In this document: piece by piece, positions 1 through 8,124 of the stretch
Numbering within the stretch: position 1 is the first letter of the stretch
Layout: every line of letters begins with the position of its first letter
Assembly: GCA_902569245.1 (NCBI GenBank)
Contig: CACFTO010000003.1
Location: forward strand, 62,001-126,000
DNA from: an uncultured Pelagibacteraceae bacterium
Lineage (GTDB): Bacteria; Pseudomonadota; Alphaproteobacteria; Pelagibacterales; Pelagibacteraceae
Length of the DNA stretch: 64,000 nucleotides
Reading direction: 5' to 3'
Notes under the pieces: model-generated
Seen by the model: the letters and a program-made list of their open reading frames with translations, nothing else
The model's database searches: none
What the model was told of the DNA's origin: nothing
Position numbers and translations under genes: made by a program

Positions 1-238
1 TAACTGATGCTGATATTTTTTTTATATCTGGCTTCCCTTTGCCATTAATTTTTCCACTTTTTAATCCTGCTACGTAAGCTGGGACTCTGAATAAACCATG
101 CGATAAGGATCCATCCGTCTCAGCTTTAGTAACTAAGTCTGCCATTATAGTTGCTGTTTCATCATCACAACCACTATTTAAAAAAGTATTTTTTGCTAAA
201 TTATAAATTTCATCTAGCTCTAAAGATATATTGCTCAC
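1..238 (-). CDS. Ldh_2-family NAD(P)-dependent oxidoreductase, N-terminal fragment cut by the window edge
   Basis: The reverse strand gives about 79 codons from a GTG start at 238 running off the left edge. The text resembles the N-terminus of the malate/L-lactate/ureidoglycolate/piperideine-2-carboxylate reductase family (Ldh_2): an N-terminal helix, then a segment reading ADLVTKAETDGSLSHG and LFRVPAYVAGLKSG, matching the family's conserved pattern in which a Ser/Ala-His-Gly precedes an Arg-hydrophobic-Pro-x-Tyr stretch. The frame has an upstream stop near 257 and no ATG, so GTG is the only reasonable start. The substrate cannot be told from this fragment. It lies 43 bp downstream of the Anbu gene, on the same strand. 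Confidence 0.7.
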   Translation of the reverse strand, partial: MSNISLELDEIYNLAKNTFLNSGCDDETATIMADLVTKAETDGSLSHGLFRVPAYVAGLKSGKINGKGKPDIKKISASV

Positions 239-281
239 ACATCTATTAGATATTATTTAAGATTTATTTCAAATAGAATAT

Positions 282-1016
282 TTATTTATTTTTATCTTCC
301 CACTCAAAACGTGGAAATGAGTCAAAGATTTTAAAAATCCCATTTGACCATTGATTACACACTTTTGAGTATTCATCATCAGTAAGATTTAAGCACTTTT
401 GGGATGCAATTTTATATTGATCTTTTCTATAAACTGTAAAATCAATTGGTGGACCGACTGTTAAGTCACTTTTTAATGTTGAGTCCATTGAAATTAAAGC
501 ACATCTTGATGCATCACCAACTGTGACTTCGGGTTTAATAACTCTATCTAAAATAGGTTTTCCATATTTAACTTCTCCAATAACTAAATATGGCTTGCTA
601 TCGGCAGGTCTTATATAATTTCCTTGAGGATAAACTAAATATAATTCCATTGGTTGTCCCTTAATCTGACCACCAATAACAAAAGTAGATCCCAATAATA
701 CTGTGTCAGTGTTTATGCCTTTAGGTGCTGAATGTTCAATATTTAATGAGCCAATATATGACGCAATCTGATCAAAATTTTCACAAGTATTTAAATTCAT
801 TATTCCAGTGGAATTCTTCAAATCATTTTGAATTGATTTATAAACTGCCTGAGAAGTTCCTAAATTACCTGAAGTAACAATAATAATTGTTCTGTCACCT
901 ACATCGTACGTGAACATTTTTGAGTAAATATTTACGTTATCTAAACCAGCATTCGTTCTCGAGTCTGACGCAAAAACTAATCCATCTTGTGCTTTAATGC
1001 CAATACAATAAGTCAT
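282..1016 (-). CDS. Anbu-type proteasome-like N-terminal nucleophile peptidase (COG3484)
   Basis: 244 aa, a predicted bacterial proteasome-related threonine peptidase (Anbu, ancestral beta subunit family). The protein begins Met-Thr-Tyr-Cys-Ile-Gly; removing the Met would expose Thr1 as nucleophile. Counting from that Thr, Asp17 sits in an Ala-Ser-Asp-Ser-Arg motif and a Lys at 32, the expected catalytic Asp and Lys of the family. Length is typical. There is no signal peptide, so it should be cytoplasmic and self-assembling. It is divergent from a circularly permuted ATP-grasp gene at 1129, a partner known to co-occur with Anbu. The usual alpha-E and transglutaminase-like partners are not in this window. 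Substrates of this family remain unclear. Confidence 0.85.
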   Translation of the reverse strand: MTYCIGIKAQDGLVFASDSRTNAGLDNVNIYSKMFTYDVGDRTIIIVTSGNLGTSQAVYKSIQNDLKNSTGIMNLNTCENFDQIASYIGSLNIEHSAPKGINTDTVLLGSTFVIGGQIKGQPMELYLVYPQGNYIRPADSKPYLVIGEVKYGKPILDRVIKPEVTVGDASRCALISMDSTLKSDLTVGPPIDFTVYRKDQYKIASQKCLNLTDDEYSKVCNQWSNGIFKIFDSFPRFEWEDKNK

Positions 1017-1128
1017 TTGAATAATTTACTATTGAATTATAACATTAATTAATAATCTATTAAAAGCATAACTGCTATATCTATTATGCATTTGCTTATT
1101 CTATCCAATTATTAAACATTATCTCGTT
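1017..1128. promoter_or_regulatory. Divergent intergenic region between Anbu and ATP-grasp genes
   Basis: 112 bp, about 80 percent AT, holding the start regions of two divergently transcribed genes that are functionally linked in other bacteria. I see A/T-rich -10-like stretches but no clear operator or strong Shine-Dalgarno for either gene. A shared regulatory region is an inference from geometry. Confidence 0.4.
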
Positions 1129-2574
1129 ATGGTCTCTAAACTATGGAAAAACTATAATGCTAAAAATGCTTATGATGGTTATTTCACAAAAGATAATAAG
1201 CTAAGAAAACATGCAACTATAATTTCAGGTATCCTAGAAAGATATGGTAAGAAAAAACTTCAGGAAATAGAAAAGAACTGCCAAAGTACAATTAGTGCAA
1301 GAGGAATAAATTTTAGAGTTTATGCTGCTAACAATCGTGCAGAAGAAAAAAAATGGCCATTGGATATAATTCCTAGAATAATACCAAAAAAACAATGGAA
1401 CAAAGTTTCAAAAGGCTTGCAGCAAAGAGTGAAAGCCTTAAACCTATTTATTGATGATGTTTATAATCAAAAGAAAATTTTTAAAGATAATGTAGTACCA
1501 AAAGAAATAATTTTTAAATCTCCATTCTATGTAAAAGAATGTGATGGATTTTCACCCAAACATAAAGCCTGGTCAAATATTTCAGGAGTTGATTTAATAA
1601 GAAATACCAATGGTGATTATTTAGTTTTAGAGGATAATTTAAGAGTTCCATCAGGTGTTTCTTACATGCTTGAGAATAGAATGGTAATGAGAGATGTTTT
1701 TCCAGAATTATTTACAAGGTATAAAGTTGCTTCTATTCACCAATATACAAACAAATTATTTAATTGCATGGTTGAATGTATCCCTAAGAAAACATCAAAT
1801 CCTCACATGGTTGTTTTAACACCTGGTATTTATAATTCAGCTTACTTTGAACATTCGTTTTTAGCAGAGCAAATGGGTATAGCTTTAGTGGAAGGAAAAG
1901 ATTTGTTTGTTGAAAATGATATTGTCTATATGAAGACAGTCAAGGGACCCCTCAAGGTTGATTGTATTTATAGGCGATTAGATGACAATTTTTTAGATCC
2001 AAAAGTTTTTTTTAAAGGATCATTAATTGGCGTTCCTGGACTTTTTAAAAGTTGGCGGAAGGGAAATGTCGGTATTATTAATGCAATTGGAACAGGTGTA
2101 GCTGATGACAAAGTTGTTTATTCTTATGTAAATAAAATGATAGTTTATTATTTGGGAGAACAACCTATTTTAAATCAAGTAGAAACATACCTTTGCCATA
2201 ACAAATCTGAGAGAGATTATGTAATTGAAAATATTGGTAAATTAGTCGTAAAGCCTGCAAATGCATCTGGAGGTTATGGGATCATGATTGGTCCAAAAGC
2301 TCCAAAAAAAGAACGAGAGGAAGTAATTGCCAAAATTAAGAAAAATCCAAGAGAGTATATTGCTCAACCATTAGAAACTCTGTCAACAGCTCCAACAATA
2401 ACTGAAGATGATATAGAACCTAGGCACCTTGATTTAAGACCTTTTATTTTAAGTGGAAAAACTACATACGTAAGCACTGGTGGACTAACTAGAGTAGCTT
2501 TAAGAAAAGGCAGTACAATTGTAAATAGCTCTCAAGGTGGTGGTTCTAAGGATACACTTATTGTTGAAACATAA
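1129..2574 (+). CDS. Circularly permuted ATP-grasp protein (COG2308)
   Basis: 481 aa. It matches the circularly permuted ATP-grasp family: an N-terminal YDGYFTKDNKLRKH-type segment, a central GVDLIRNTNGDYLVLEDNLR block followed by PSGVSYMLENR, and a C-terminus with RPFILSGK and NSSQGGGSKD, the usual end of the family. The fold predicts ATP-dependent ligation of a carboxylate to an amine; in Anbu/transglutaminase/alpha-E clusters it is thought to build or modify a peptide-like product, but the reaction is unknown. It appears complete. The divergent partner is the Anbu peptidase. The next gene downstream, a sugar-phosphate phosphatase, starts 45 bp later and probably has a separate function. 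Confidence 0.85.
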   Translation: MVSKLWKNYNAKNAYDGYFTKDNKLRKHATIISGILERYGKKKLQEIEKNCQSTISARGINFRVYAANNRAEEKKWPLDIIPRIIPKKQWNKVSKGLQQRVKALNLFIDDVYNQKKIFKDNVVPKEIIFKSPFYVKECDGFSPKHKAWSNISGVDLIRNTNGDYLVLEDNLRVPSGVSYMLENRMVMRDVFPELFTRYKVASIHQYTNKLFNCMVECIPKKTSNPHMVVLTPGIYNSAYFEHSFLAEQMGIALVEGKDLFVENDIVYMKTVKGPLKVDCIYRRLDDNFLDPKVFFKGSLIGVPGLFKSWRKGNVGIINAIGTGVADDKVVYSYVNKMIVYYLGEQPILNQVETYLCHNKSERDYVIENIGKLVVKPANASGGYGIMIGPKAPKKEREEVIAKIKKNPREYIAQPLETLSTAPTITEDDIEPRHLDLRPFILSGKTTYVSTGGLTRVALRKGSTIVNSSQGGGSKDTLIVET

Positions 2575-2618
2575 TAATATTCATTTTATATAAAATTAAT
2601 CAGCCTAAATTCATTTTG

Positions 2619-3407
2619 ATGAAAAATAACATAATAGTTTTTACTGATCTAGACGGATCTTTGTTAAATACTCAAAATTTTAAATTCAAAAAAGCTAAAT
2701 CACTTATTAAAAAAATTATTAAAGATAGTAATTTTATAATTCCTAATTCAAGTAAAACAGAGTTAGAGATAAAAAATTTTATTAAGAAGTTAAAAATTAA
2801 ACTTCCTTTTATAAGCGAAAATGGTTCTGAAATTCATAATCTAAATACGATCGAAAGAAAGCTTCCTAAAAAAATAACAATAGCGCGTGATAGAAATACA
2901 ATTTTGAAAATCTTTTTAAAAAATATGAGTAAAGAGATTTTAATAAAATGTGATTTTTTATATAAAATGGACAATAAAAAAAAATCTAAAATTTTAGGTT
3001 TAAAAGGAAAAGATTTAATCGCTAGTTCAAAACGGAAGTTTACTTATCCTTTTATTTTTAAAGGAGATAATAAACTAAAAAAATTATTATTTAAAAAAAC
3101 TTACAAGGCAGGTTTAGGTATTCAACAAGGAGGCAGAGTAATGAATTTAGGCGATAATGTAAATAAAGGTATGGCAATTAAAAAAACATTAAATTTTATT
3201 AAATCAGTTAATAAAAATAAGATTACAACCATTGCTGTTGGTGATAATCAGAATGATTTAAGTATGTTAAAAGTCGTGAAATATCCCTGTATTGTTTCAA
3301 ATAGATCCATCAAAATTAATAACAAAAATAAAATCTATACTAATAAAAAGGCTCCAGAAGGATGGATTGAGGTGGTCAAAAAGGCAATGGATAAAATAAA
3401 TAAATAA
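2619..3407 (+). CDS. HAD phosphatase of the mannosyl/glucosyl-3-phosphoglycerate phosphatase type
   Basis: 262 aa from the ATG at 2619 (a TTG one codon upstream is also open but less likely). HAD motif I is FTDLDGSLL (Asp11, Asp13), motif II is the NSSKT segment near residue 45, and motif IV is GDNQNDLSML near residue 210, with a Cof-type cap between. The SENGSEIH segment is typical of mannosyl-3-phosphoglycerate phosphatases. It ends 14 bp before a glycosyltransferase resembling glucosyl-3-phosphoglycerate synthase. The pair is expected to make glucosylglycerate (or mannosylglycerate), a compatible solute. The sugar cannot be fixed from sequence alone; glucosyl is the more likely because of the partner. 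The gene is very AT- and Lys-rich. Confidence 0.75.
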   Translation: MKNNIIVFTDLDGSLLNTQNFKFKKAKSLIKKIIKDSNFIIPNSSKTELEIKNFIKKLKIKLPFISENGSEIHNLNTIERKLPKKITIARDRNTILKIFLKNMSKEILIKCDFLYKMDNKKKSKILGLKGKDLIASSKRKFTYPFIFKGDNKLKKLLFKKTYKAGLGIQQGGRVMNLGDNVNKGMAIKKTLNFIKSVNKNKITTIAVGDNQNDLSMLKVVKYPCIVSNRSIKINNKNKIYTNKKAPEGWIEVVKKAMDKINK

Positions 3408-3421
3408 ATTAATTTATAAAT

Positions 3422-4642
3422 ATGGGTGATTTTTCTCAAAACGGAATAGTAGCAAATCTTCACGATTTTTCGATACGAAGTACTGAGCAAATAGAAAAAG
3501 ACTTATTAAAATTTTCTAAAGAGAGAAAATTAGAATTAATTTTACCTTGTCTTTATTCAGAGCTTGAGGGAGATGCATTACCAAACATTGTAAATGAAAT
3601 AAGCAAAACTAAATATCTTAATCATGTGATAATTGGCTTAGATCAAGCGAATAAAGCACAAGCTAAAAAGGCATGGAAATTTTTTAAAAGGTTAAAAACT
3701 CCTTTTTCTATTTTATGGAATGATGGTCCAAAATTAAAAAAATTAGATAAGGAATTAAAAGGTATAGATCTTGCGCCAAAACAAATGGGTAAAGGAAGAA
3801 ATGTTTGGTATTGCATTGGCATGGCAATAGCTAGAGATGAAGCTAGATCTGTTGCTTTACATGATTGTGACATAAAAACTTATGATAGGAGGTTGTTAGC
3901 AAAACTTTTTTATCCTGTAGAAAACCCATTATTTAATTATGAATTTTGCAAAGGTTATTATCCAAGAATTGCCGATAATAAAATGCATGGAAGAGTAGCT
4001 AGATTGCTTGTTAACCCACTACTCACAGCAATGGAAAAAACAATAGGTAAAAGTGATTACATAGACTTTATGAAATCATTTAAATACCCATTAGCTGGAG
4101 AATTTTCATTTAGAAGAAATATTTTACCTGAATTAAGAATTTCATCAGACTGGGGAATTGAAATTGCTATTTTATCTGAAATGCAAAGAAATTATTCATC
4201 AAACAACATATGCCAAGTAGAATTAGCTGATAACTACGATCATAAACATCAGATATTATCTATTAAGGATAGTTCAAAAGGTTTATCTAAAATGTCTATT
4301 GATATAATCAAAACATTGGTAAGAAAACTAGCAACACAAGGCTATTCTTTTAGCAAAGAAACTTTTAGATCAATTAAAGCAACTTATTATAGATCAGCTT
4401 TAGATTTAATTGATATTTATAGAAGTGATGCTCAAATGAATGGCCTTAAGTTTGACTCTCACAATGAGGAAAAAACGGTTGAGTTATTTGCTTTAAATAT
4501 AATGAAAGCTGGAGAGTCATTTTTTGAAAATCCAATGGATACACCTTTTATACCAACTTGGCATAGAGTAAAAAGTGCTATCCCTGATTTCTTAGATAGA
4601 TTTAAAGAAAGCGTTAAAGCGGACAATAAAGAGTTTAAGTAA
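3422..4642 (+). CDS. gpgS: Glucosyl-3-phosphoglycerate synthase-like glycosyltransferase
   Basis: 406 aa, similar to GT81-type glucosyl-3-phosphoglycerate synthases of cyanobacteria and proteobacteria. It shows a GT-A layout: an N-terminal ILPCLYSEL start of the nucleotide-sugar domain, a GKGRNVWYCIGMA loop around residue 125, then ALHDCDIKTYD, whose Asp-Cys-Asp is the metal-binding DXD. A later AGEFSFRR and SSDWGIEI stretch fits the acceptor side. It would transfer glucose from a nucleotide-sugar to 3-phosphoglycerate, and the upstream HAD phosphatase would then remove the phosphate to give glucosylglycerate. There is no membrane segment. Gene order phosphatase-synthase with a 14-bp gap supports one transcript. 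Symbol assigned by family resemblance. Confidence 0.75.
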   Translation: MGDFSQNGIVANLHDFSIRSTEQIEKDLLKFSKERKLELILPCLYSELEGDALPNIVNEISKTKYLNHVIIGLDQANKAQAKKAWKFFKRLKTPFSILWNDGPKLKKLDKELKGIDLAPKQMGKGRNVWYCIGMAIARDEARSVALHDCDIKTYDRRLLAKLFYPVENPLFNYEFCKGYYPRIADNKMHGRVARLLVNPLLTAMEKTIGKSDYIDFMKSFKYPLAGEFSFRRNILPELRISSDWGIEIAILSEMQRNYSSNNICQVELADNYDHKHQILSIKDSSKGLSKMSIDIIKTLVRKLATQGYSFSKETFRSIKATYYRSALDLIDIYRSDAQMNGLKFDSHNEEKTVELFALNIMKAGESFFENPMDTPFIPTWHRVKSAIPDFLDRFKESVKADNKEFK

Positions 4643-4657
4643 ACTTAATAGATTAGT

Positions 4658-4921
4658 TTAATGTTTGTGATTATGTTCTTCGTTTAAATTATCAATATCA
4701 ATTTCTTGAATTTCATCAATGGGCTTTGCTATACGCCAGTTCCTTACTTTCCCATCCTCTGCTCTCTCGGTTATTATTGTCTCTATAGGAGGGCAATTAG
4801 GTTCATGACAACTTAACTCAGCCATGCTTAAAATAGATTTTTCTGGAATTTGATGTTTTTTTGAAAATACAAGTTTTAAATTTCTAATAGTTTCAGCATT
4901 AGGTTTTTTTTTATTAAACAT
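4658..4921 (-). CDS. Small Cys/His protein at the end of the CobW/WD40 zinc operon, function unknown
   Basis: 87 aa. I do not recognise a characterised family. Visible features are a central SCHEPNCPP motif (Cys-His-x3-Cys) followed by an IETIITE strand and a GKVRNWRI segment, and a C-terminal EEHNHKH tail. These suggest metal binding, possibly zinc. It starts 3 bp after the stop of the WD40 gene and is the last gene of the znuA-cobW-WD40 cluster, so it is probably co-expressed under zinc limitation. The basic N-terminus (MFNKKKP) is not a signal peptide, so it should be cytoplasmic. I recall similar short proteins beside CobW genes in other alphaproteobacteria but cannot name one. Confidence 0.7.
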   Translation of the reverse strand: MFNKKKPNAETIRNLKLVFSKKHQIPEKSILSMAELSCHEPNCPPIETIITERAEDGKVRNWRIAKPIDEIQEIDIDNLNEEHNHKH

Positions 4922-4924
4922 AGA

Positions 4925-5968
4925 TTATTTTTTTTCCTTATCCCAGATTGATGTCCATAAAATATTTCCTCCCATGTCACCAATTAATAGGTGTGAGCAA
5001 TCTTTGGTTACTGCAATTGCAGATACTTCAAATTCTGTAAAGCTTCGAATAATAATTGTATTACTTGCTTTTTCGATTTCTGACAAAAAAACTGACCCGT
5101 CACTTAACCCAGTTAAAATTGCATTTTCATTTGGGAATGGTTCAACAAATGTAACTAATTTATTTCCTACATAAGGAAGACAAATGGGTTTTCGACCTAC
5201 TGGTCCATCTCCATCGAATGGCCAACATACTGCTTCTTTAGCTCCAGATGTTGCTAAATATTTTGAGTCATCTACGAAAGCAAAACTTTTAATTTTTGTA
5301 CCATATCCAGACATTGCAGAGTCAATTTTGTCTTTTAAACGCCAAAAATGTAGTTGGTTTTCCTGCATTGATGTAACCAGGTATTTACCATCAGGACTAA
5401 AAATTACTTTGTTATGAGAACCCTTCCAGTTTAATTCTGATGAATTCCATTTGTTGCTATAATCTTTTTTCCAAAGAGTTACTCCTCCGTAACGAGAAAC
5501 TGCCAATCTTCTGCCTTTGGTGTCAAATGCTATACCTCCAATAGTGCTATTATGCTCAAATAATTTTGGCTCTTTATGATTTGGTGACCAAAGATAAACA
5601 ATATTTCCAGATGAACAAACTAGACTTCCATTATTGGCTGTAACATGGTCTACCCAACGAGTACCAAAGTTACCAATCTCATTAATCTTTCCATCAAGAG
5701 AAATGTTTAAAAATCGACCATCATCCCCACCAGTTAAAATATTATCACCGTCTTTAGACATGCAAAGTACAATGCCTTTGTGAGCTTTTATTGGTTCAGA
5801 ACTTTCGCCAGATGTAAAAATTCTTACTGTACCATCACCAAATCCAACTGCTATTGAATTACCAACTGCAACCGCATTAGTTACAGGAATTCCAAGTTTA
5901 AACTCTGTTCCTCTTTGTTCAAATTTGGTCTTATCTAGTGCTGGGAATTGACTTGTATCAGCCTTCAT
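4925..5968 (-). CDS. WD40-repeat beta-propeller protein of the zinc operon
   Basis: 347 aa with about six to seven WD40-like blades, seen as recurring Gly-Asp-Gly turns followed by a hydrophobic strand (AVGFGDGTVRIF, ILTGGDDGRFLN, GLSDGSVFLS, LLIGDMGGNILW). There is no signal peptide or membrane segment. Its ATG overlaps the cobW stop in an ATGA, so translation is coupled, and the 87-aa Cys/His gene follows 3 bp later. WD40 proteins next to COG0523 GTPases and znuA occur in alphaproteobacteria; the role is unproven, and a scaffold for metal delivery is an inference. Confidence 0.8.
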   Translation of the reverse strand: MKADTSQFPALDKTKFEQRGTEFKLGIPVTNAVAVGNSIAVGFGDGTVRIFTSGESSEPIKAHKGIVLCMSKDGDNILTGGDDGRFLNISLDGKINEIGNFGTRWVDHVTANNGSLVCSSGNIVYLWSPNHKEPKLFEHNSTIGGIAFDTKGRRLAVSRYGGVTLWKKDYSNKWNSSELNWKGSHNKVIFSPDGKYLVTSMQENQLHFWRLKDKIDSAMSGYGTKIKSFAFVDDSKYLATSGAKEAVCWPFDGDGPVGRKPICLPYVGNKLVTFVEPFPNENAILTGLSDGSVFLSEIEKASNTIIIRSFTEFEVSAIAVTKDCSHLLIGDMGGNILWTSIWDKEKK

Positions 5969-6939
5969 GCCGATTTACAGTTTTCAAATCCTTCTTTTAA
6001 ATTCATACTTTCAAGATTTCGACCAATGAAGACTAGTCGAGAACTTCGTTCTTTTCCTTCAGGCCATTTACCCATTGGTGAAGCATCCATAAGCATATGC
6101 ACACCTTGAAATACATATCGATCACTTTCTCCTGTAAAGTCAAGTATACCTTTAGTTCTTAAAATATCCTGACCTTTGGTTTGTAATAGTTTACTAAACC
6201 AATCTTGAAACTTTTCCATATCTAATGGGGTATCAGAGACAAATGATAAGCTAGTTACATCATCATCGTGCTCATGGTCGTGATCTGATGTAAGAAAATC
6301 AGGCTCAACATCTAAAACACGCTTTAAACTAAATGCATCAAGATTTAAAATCTCATTTAATGATACTCCACATTTGGTTGTATTAATAACTTTTGCAAAA
6401 GGATTAATTTTTTTAATTCTTTCTTTAACAACTTCTAATCCGCTTTCATCAACAAGATCTATTTTGTTTAATAATACAACGTCTGCGAAGGCAATTTGTT
6501 CTTCTGCTTCGTGATGATCTGTTAATTGTGTACTTAAATGAACAGCATCAGCAACTGTAACAATTGCATCTAACTTTGTTCGATCAGCAACATCTTGGTC
6601 GACAAAAAAAGTTTGTGCAACAGGAGCTGGATCGGCTAATCCTGTTGTTTCTACTATGATTGCATCAAGCTTATCCGCTCGCTTCATAAGACCACTTAAA
6701 ATCCTGATTAGGTCTCCTCTTACGGTGCAGCAAATGCAACCATTGTTCATCTCAAAAACCTCTTCATCAGCATCAACAACTAAATCGTTATCAATGCCCT
6801 GTTCACCAAATTCATTAACTATTACAGCATATTTTTTGCCATGCTGTTCTGTTAAGATTCTGTTTAAAAGAGTAGTTTTCCCAGCGCCTAAAAAGCCTGT
6901 TAAAACGGTAACAGGAACTTGTTTGTTAGTTTCTTCCAT
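5965..6939 (-). CDS. CobW/COG0523 family GTPase, putative zinc metallochaperone
   Basis: 324 aa. A P-loop GFLGAGKTT (residues 15-23) is followed by the family's metal-binding GCICC (Cys-x-Cys-Cys) around residue 70, and by NKIDL as the G4 motif. A His/Asp-rich HDHEHDDD loop near residue 220 precedes the CobW C-terminal domain. COG0523 GTPases load metals onto target proteins; with znuA upstream (9 bp gap) and a Zur-like box beyond it, zinc is the likely metal. The downstream WD40 gene overlaps by 4 bp. No cobalamin genes are nearby, arguing against a cobalt role. No protein symbol is given because the family has several sub-types. Confidence 0.88.
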   Translation of the reverse strand: MEETNKQVPVTVLTGFLGAGKTTLLNRILTEQHGKKYAVIVNEFGEQGIDNDLVVDADEEVFEMNNGCICCTVRGDLIRILSGLMKRADKLDAIIVETTGLADPAPVAQTFFVDQDVADRTKLDAIVTVADAVHLSTQLTDHHEAEEQIAFADVVLLNKIDLVDESGLEVVKERIKKINPFAKVINTTKCGVSLNEILNLDAFSLKRVLDVEPDFLTSDHDHEHDDDVTSLSFVSDTPLDMEKFQDWFSKLLQTKGQDILRTKGILDFTGESDRYVFQGVHMLMDASPMGKWPEGKERSSRLVFIGRNLESMNLKEGFENCKSA

Positions 6940-6947
6940 TAATTAAA

Positions 6948-8051
6948 TTAACATCCTTTAAAGGATTTTGACATGTTTTTTATCAAATCAAAATATAAAC
7001 CTTTTCCAGGAGTTAAAGTTGCACCCAACGGATCAACAATACCAGTTTTAATATTCATATCTTTTGCAACAGCTTTGATGATATCTGGATTAAATTGAGG
7101 CTCAGAAAATACACAAGCTACTTTATCGTGCTCAATTACTTCTCTGATCTCTGAAAGTTGCTCCGCACCAGGTAATACATCTGTGTTAACCGTGAAAGCT
7201 CCTAATATATTTACATTAAATCTTTTCTCAAAGTATTGGTAAGCGTCGTGAAACACGATTGAGGCAGTACTTTCATTAAGTTCTGCAGTTACATCATTTG
7301 TAAGTTTATCAATTTCTTTATAAGCCTTGCTTAAATTTGCTCTATAAGCAGCTTCATTTGTTGGGTCATTTTCAATTAAGTGCTTAGACATTTCAAATAA
7401 AATAACTTTTGCATTAATTGGGTCTAACCAAATATGTGGATCAAATTCACCGTGGTGATGTCCTTCATGTCCATCATGATCATCATGGTCATCATGCCCA
7501 TCTTCTTTTTTTGCATGATCGTCATGGTCGTGGTCATCATGGTCATCTTTTTTCTTATGTCCATGATCGTCATGATCGTCCTCTTTATGCCCATCTTCTT
7601 TTTTTGCATGGTCATGATCATCGTGATCATCTTTTTTCTTGTGTCCGTGATCATCATGATCATCGTGATCTTCATGGTCATCAAAAATATTTCTCTCTCT
7701 AAATTTTAACTTTACTAAACCTTTAATCTCTAATAACTCAATTTTTTCTGCCTTATTAGCAATTGAGTCTAATGGTTTTTCTAAAAAATTTTCTAAATCT
7801 TCACCTACCCAAAAAACAATGTCAGCATCTTGTAACATTTTTGCATGCGAAGGTTTCATGGCAAATCCATGTGGTGAAGCGTATCCTTCAACTATTAAAT
7901 CTGGTTTAGCTACACCATCCATTAAATAGCTAGCTAAAGAATGTATTGGCTTAATTGATGCAACGACTTTGATGTTGGCATTTGCTGATGTAAATAAAGT
8001 TAAAAATGATAGTATTGTTAAGATTATTGAAGATTTTTTTAGATTTTTCAT
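6948..8051 (-). CDS. znuA: ZnuA, periplasmic zinc-binding protein with a very long His/Asp-rich loop
   Basis: 367 aa. Signal peptide at residues 1-25 (hydrophobic core ending SANANIKVVASI). The cluster A-I metal-binding fold follows, with likely zinc His residues in the segments around SPHGFAMKPS, FDPHIWLDP and VFHDAYQY. Between them, residues about 121-203 form a His/Asp/Lys-rich low-complexity loop, much longer than in typical ZnuA, built of imperfect repeats. The gene starts the zinc operon znuA-cobW-WD40-87aa and is divergent from znuCB-zur across two Zur-box-like palindromes. It delivers Zn(II) to ZnuB/ZnuC in the inner membrane. Length excess over the family (around 300 aa) is explained by the loop. 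Confidence 0.93.
   Translation of the reverse strand: MKNLKKSSIILTILSFLTLFTSANANIKVVASIKPIHSLASYLMDGVAKPDLIVEGYASPHGFAMKPSHAKMLQDADIVFWVGEDLENFLEKPLDSIANKAEKIELLEIKGLVKLKFRERNIFDDHEDHDDHDDHGHKKKDDHDDHDHAKKEDGHKEDDHDDHGHKKKDDHDDHDHDDHAKKEDGHDDHDDHDGHEGHHHGEFDPHIWLDPINAKVILFEMSKHLIENDPTNEAAYRANLSKAYKEIDKLTNDVTAELNESTASIVFHDAYQYFEKRFNVNILGAFTVNTDVLPGAEQLSEIREVIEHDKVACVFSEPQFNPDIIKAVAKDMNIKTGIVDPLGATLTPGKGLYFDLIKNMSKSFKGC
7430..7690 (-). repeat. Imperfect tandem repeats coding for the His/Asp-rich loop of ZnuA
   Basis: Low-complexity coding DNA of GAT/CAT codons. Two repeat copies are visible: the 24-bp text at 7494-7517 recurs at 7587-7610 (93-bp period, 31 codons), and the 19-bp text beginning at 7544 recurs with one change at 7628 (84-bp period, 28 codons). 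The encoded unit is DDHDDHGHKKKDDHDDHDH followed by AKKEDGH. The repeat keeps long frames open on both strands, which should not be read as genes. Confidence 0.85.
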
Positions 8052-8071
8052 AATATTTGGTTATTGTTAAT

Positions 8072-8086
8072 TGTTATAATATAACG
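8072..8086. promoter_or_regulatory. Zur-box-like palindrome 1 (znuA/znuC divergent promoter)
   Basis: TGTTATAATATAACG: a nearly perfect GTTATAATATAAC palindrome, very close to the alphaproteobacterial Zur site TGTTATA-x-TATAACA. It sits 21 bp from the znuA start, so bound Zur-Zn would block transcription there. Confidence 0.8.
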
Positions 8087-8089
8087 CTG

Positions 8090-8104
8090 TGTAATAATAT
8101 AACA
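8090..8104. promoter_or_regulatory. Zur-box-like palindrome 2 (znuA/znuC divergent promoter)
   Basis: TGTAATAATATAACA, a second match to the same Zur consensus with one half-site change, centred 18 bp from the first and 21 bp before the znuC ATG. One box per divergent promoter would allow both zinc transcripts to be repressed by Zur, which is encoded at 9701. Confidence 0.75.
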
Positions 8105-8124
8105 TATTTAAGTCAAGTGAATAA

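Noticed and set aside
7430..7690. CRISPR-like array
   Set aside because: The repeats are coding, imperfect and without constant-length unrelated spacers; no cas genes exist in the window.
7418..7709. Long open frames on both strands opposite and beside the znuA repeat
   Set aside because: They arise from the GAT/CAT codon repeat, consist of low-complexity His/Met/Ile runs, and overlap a well-supported gene.
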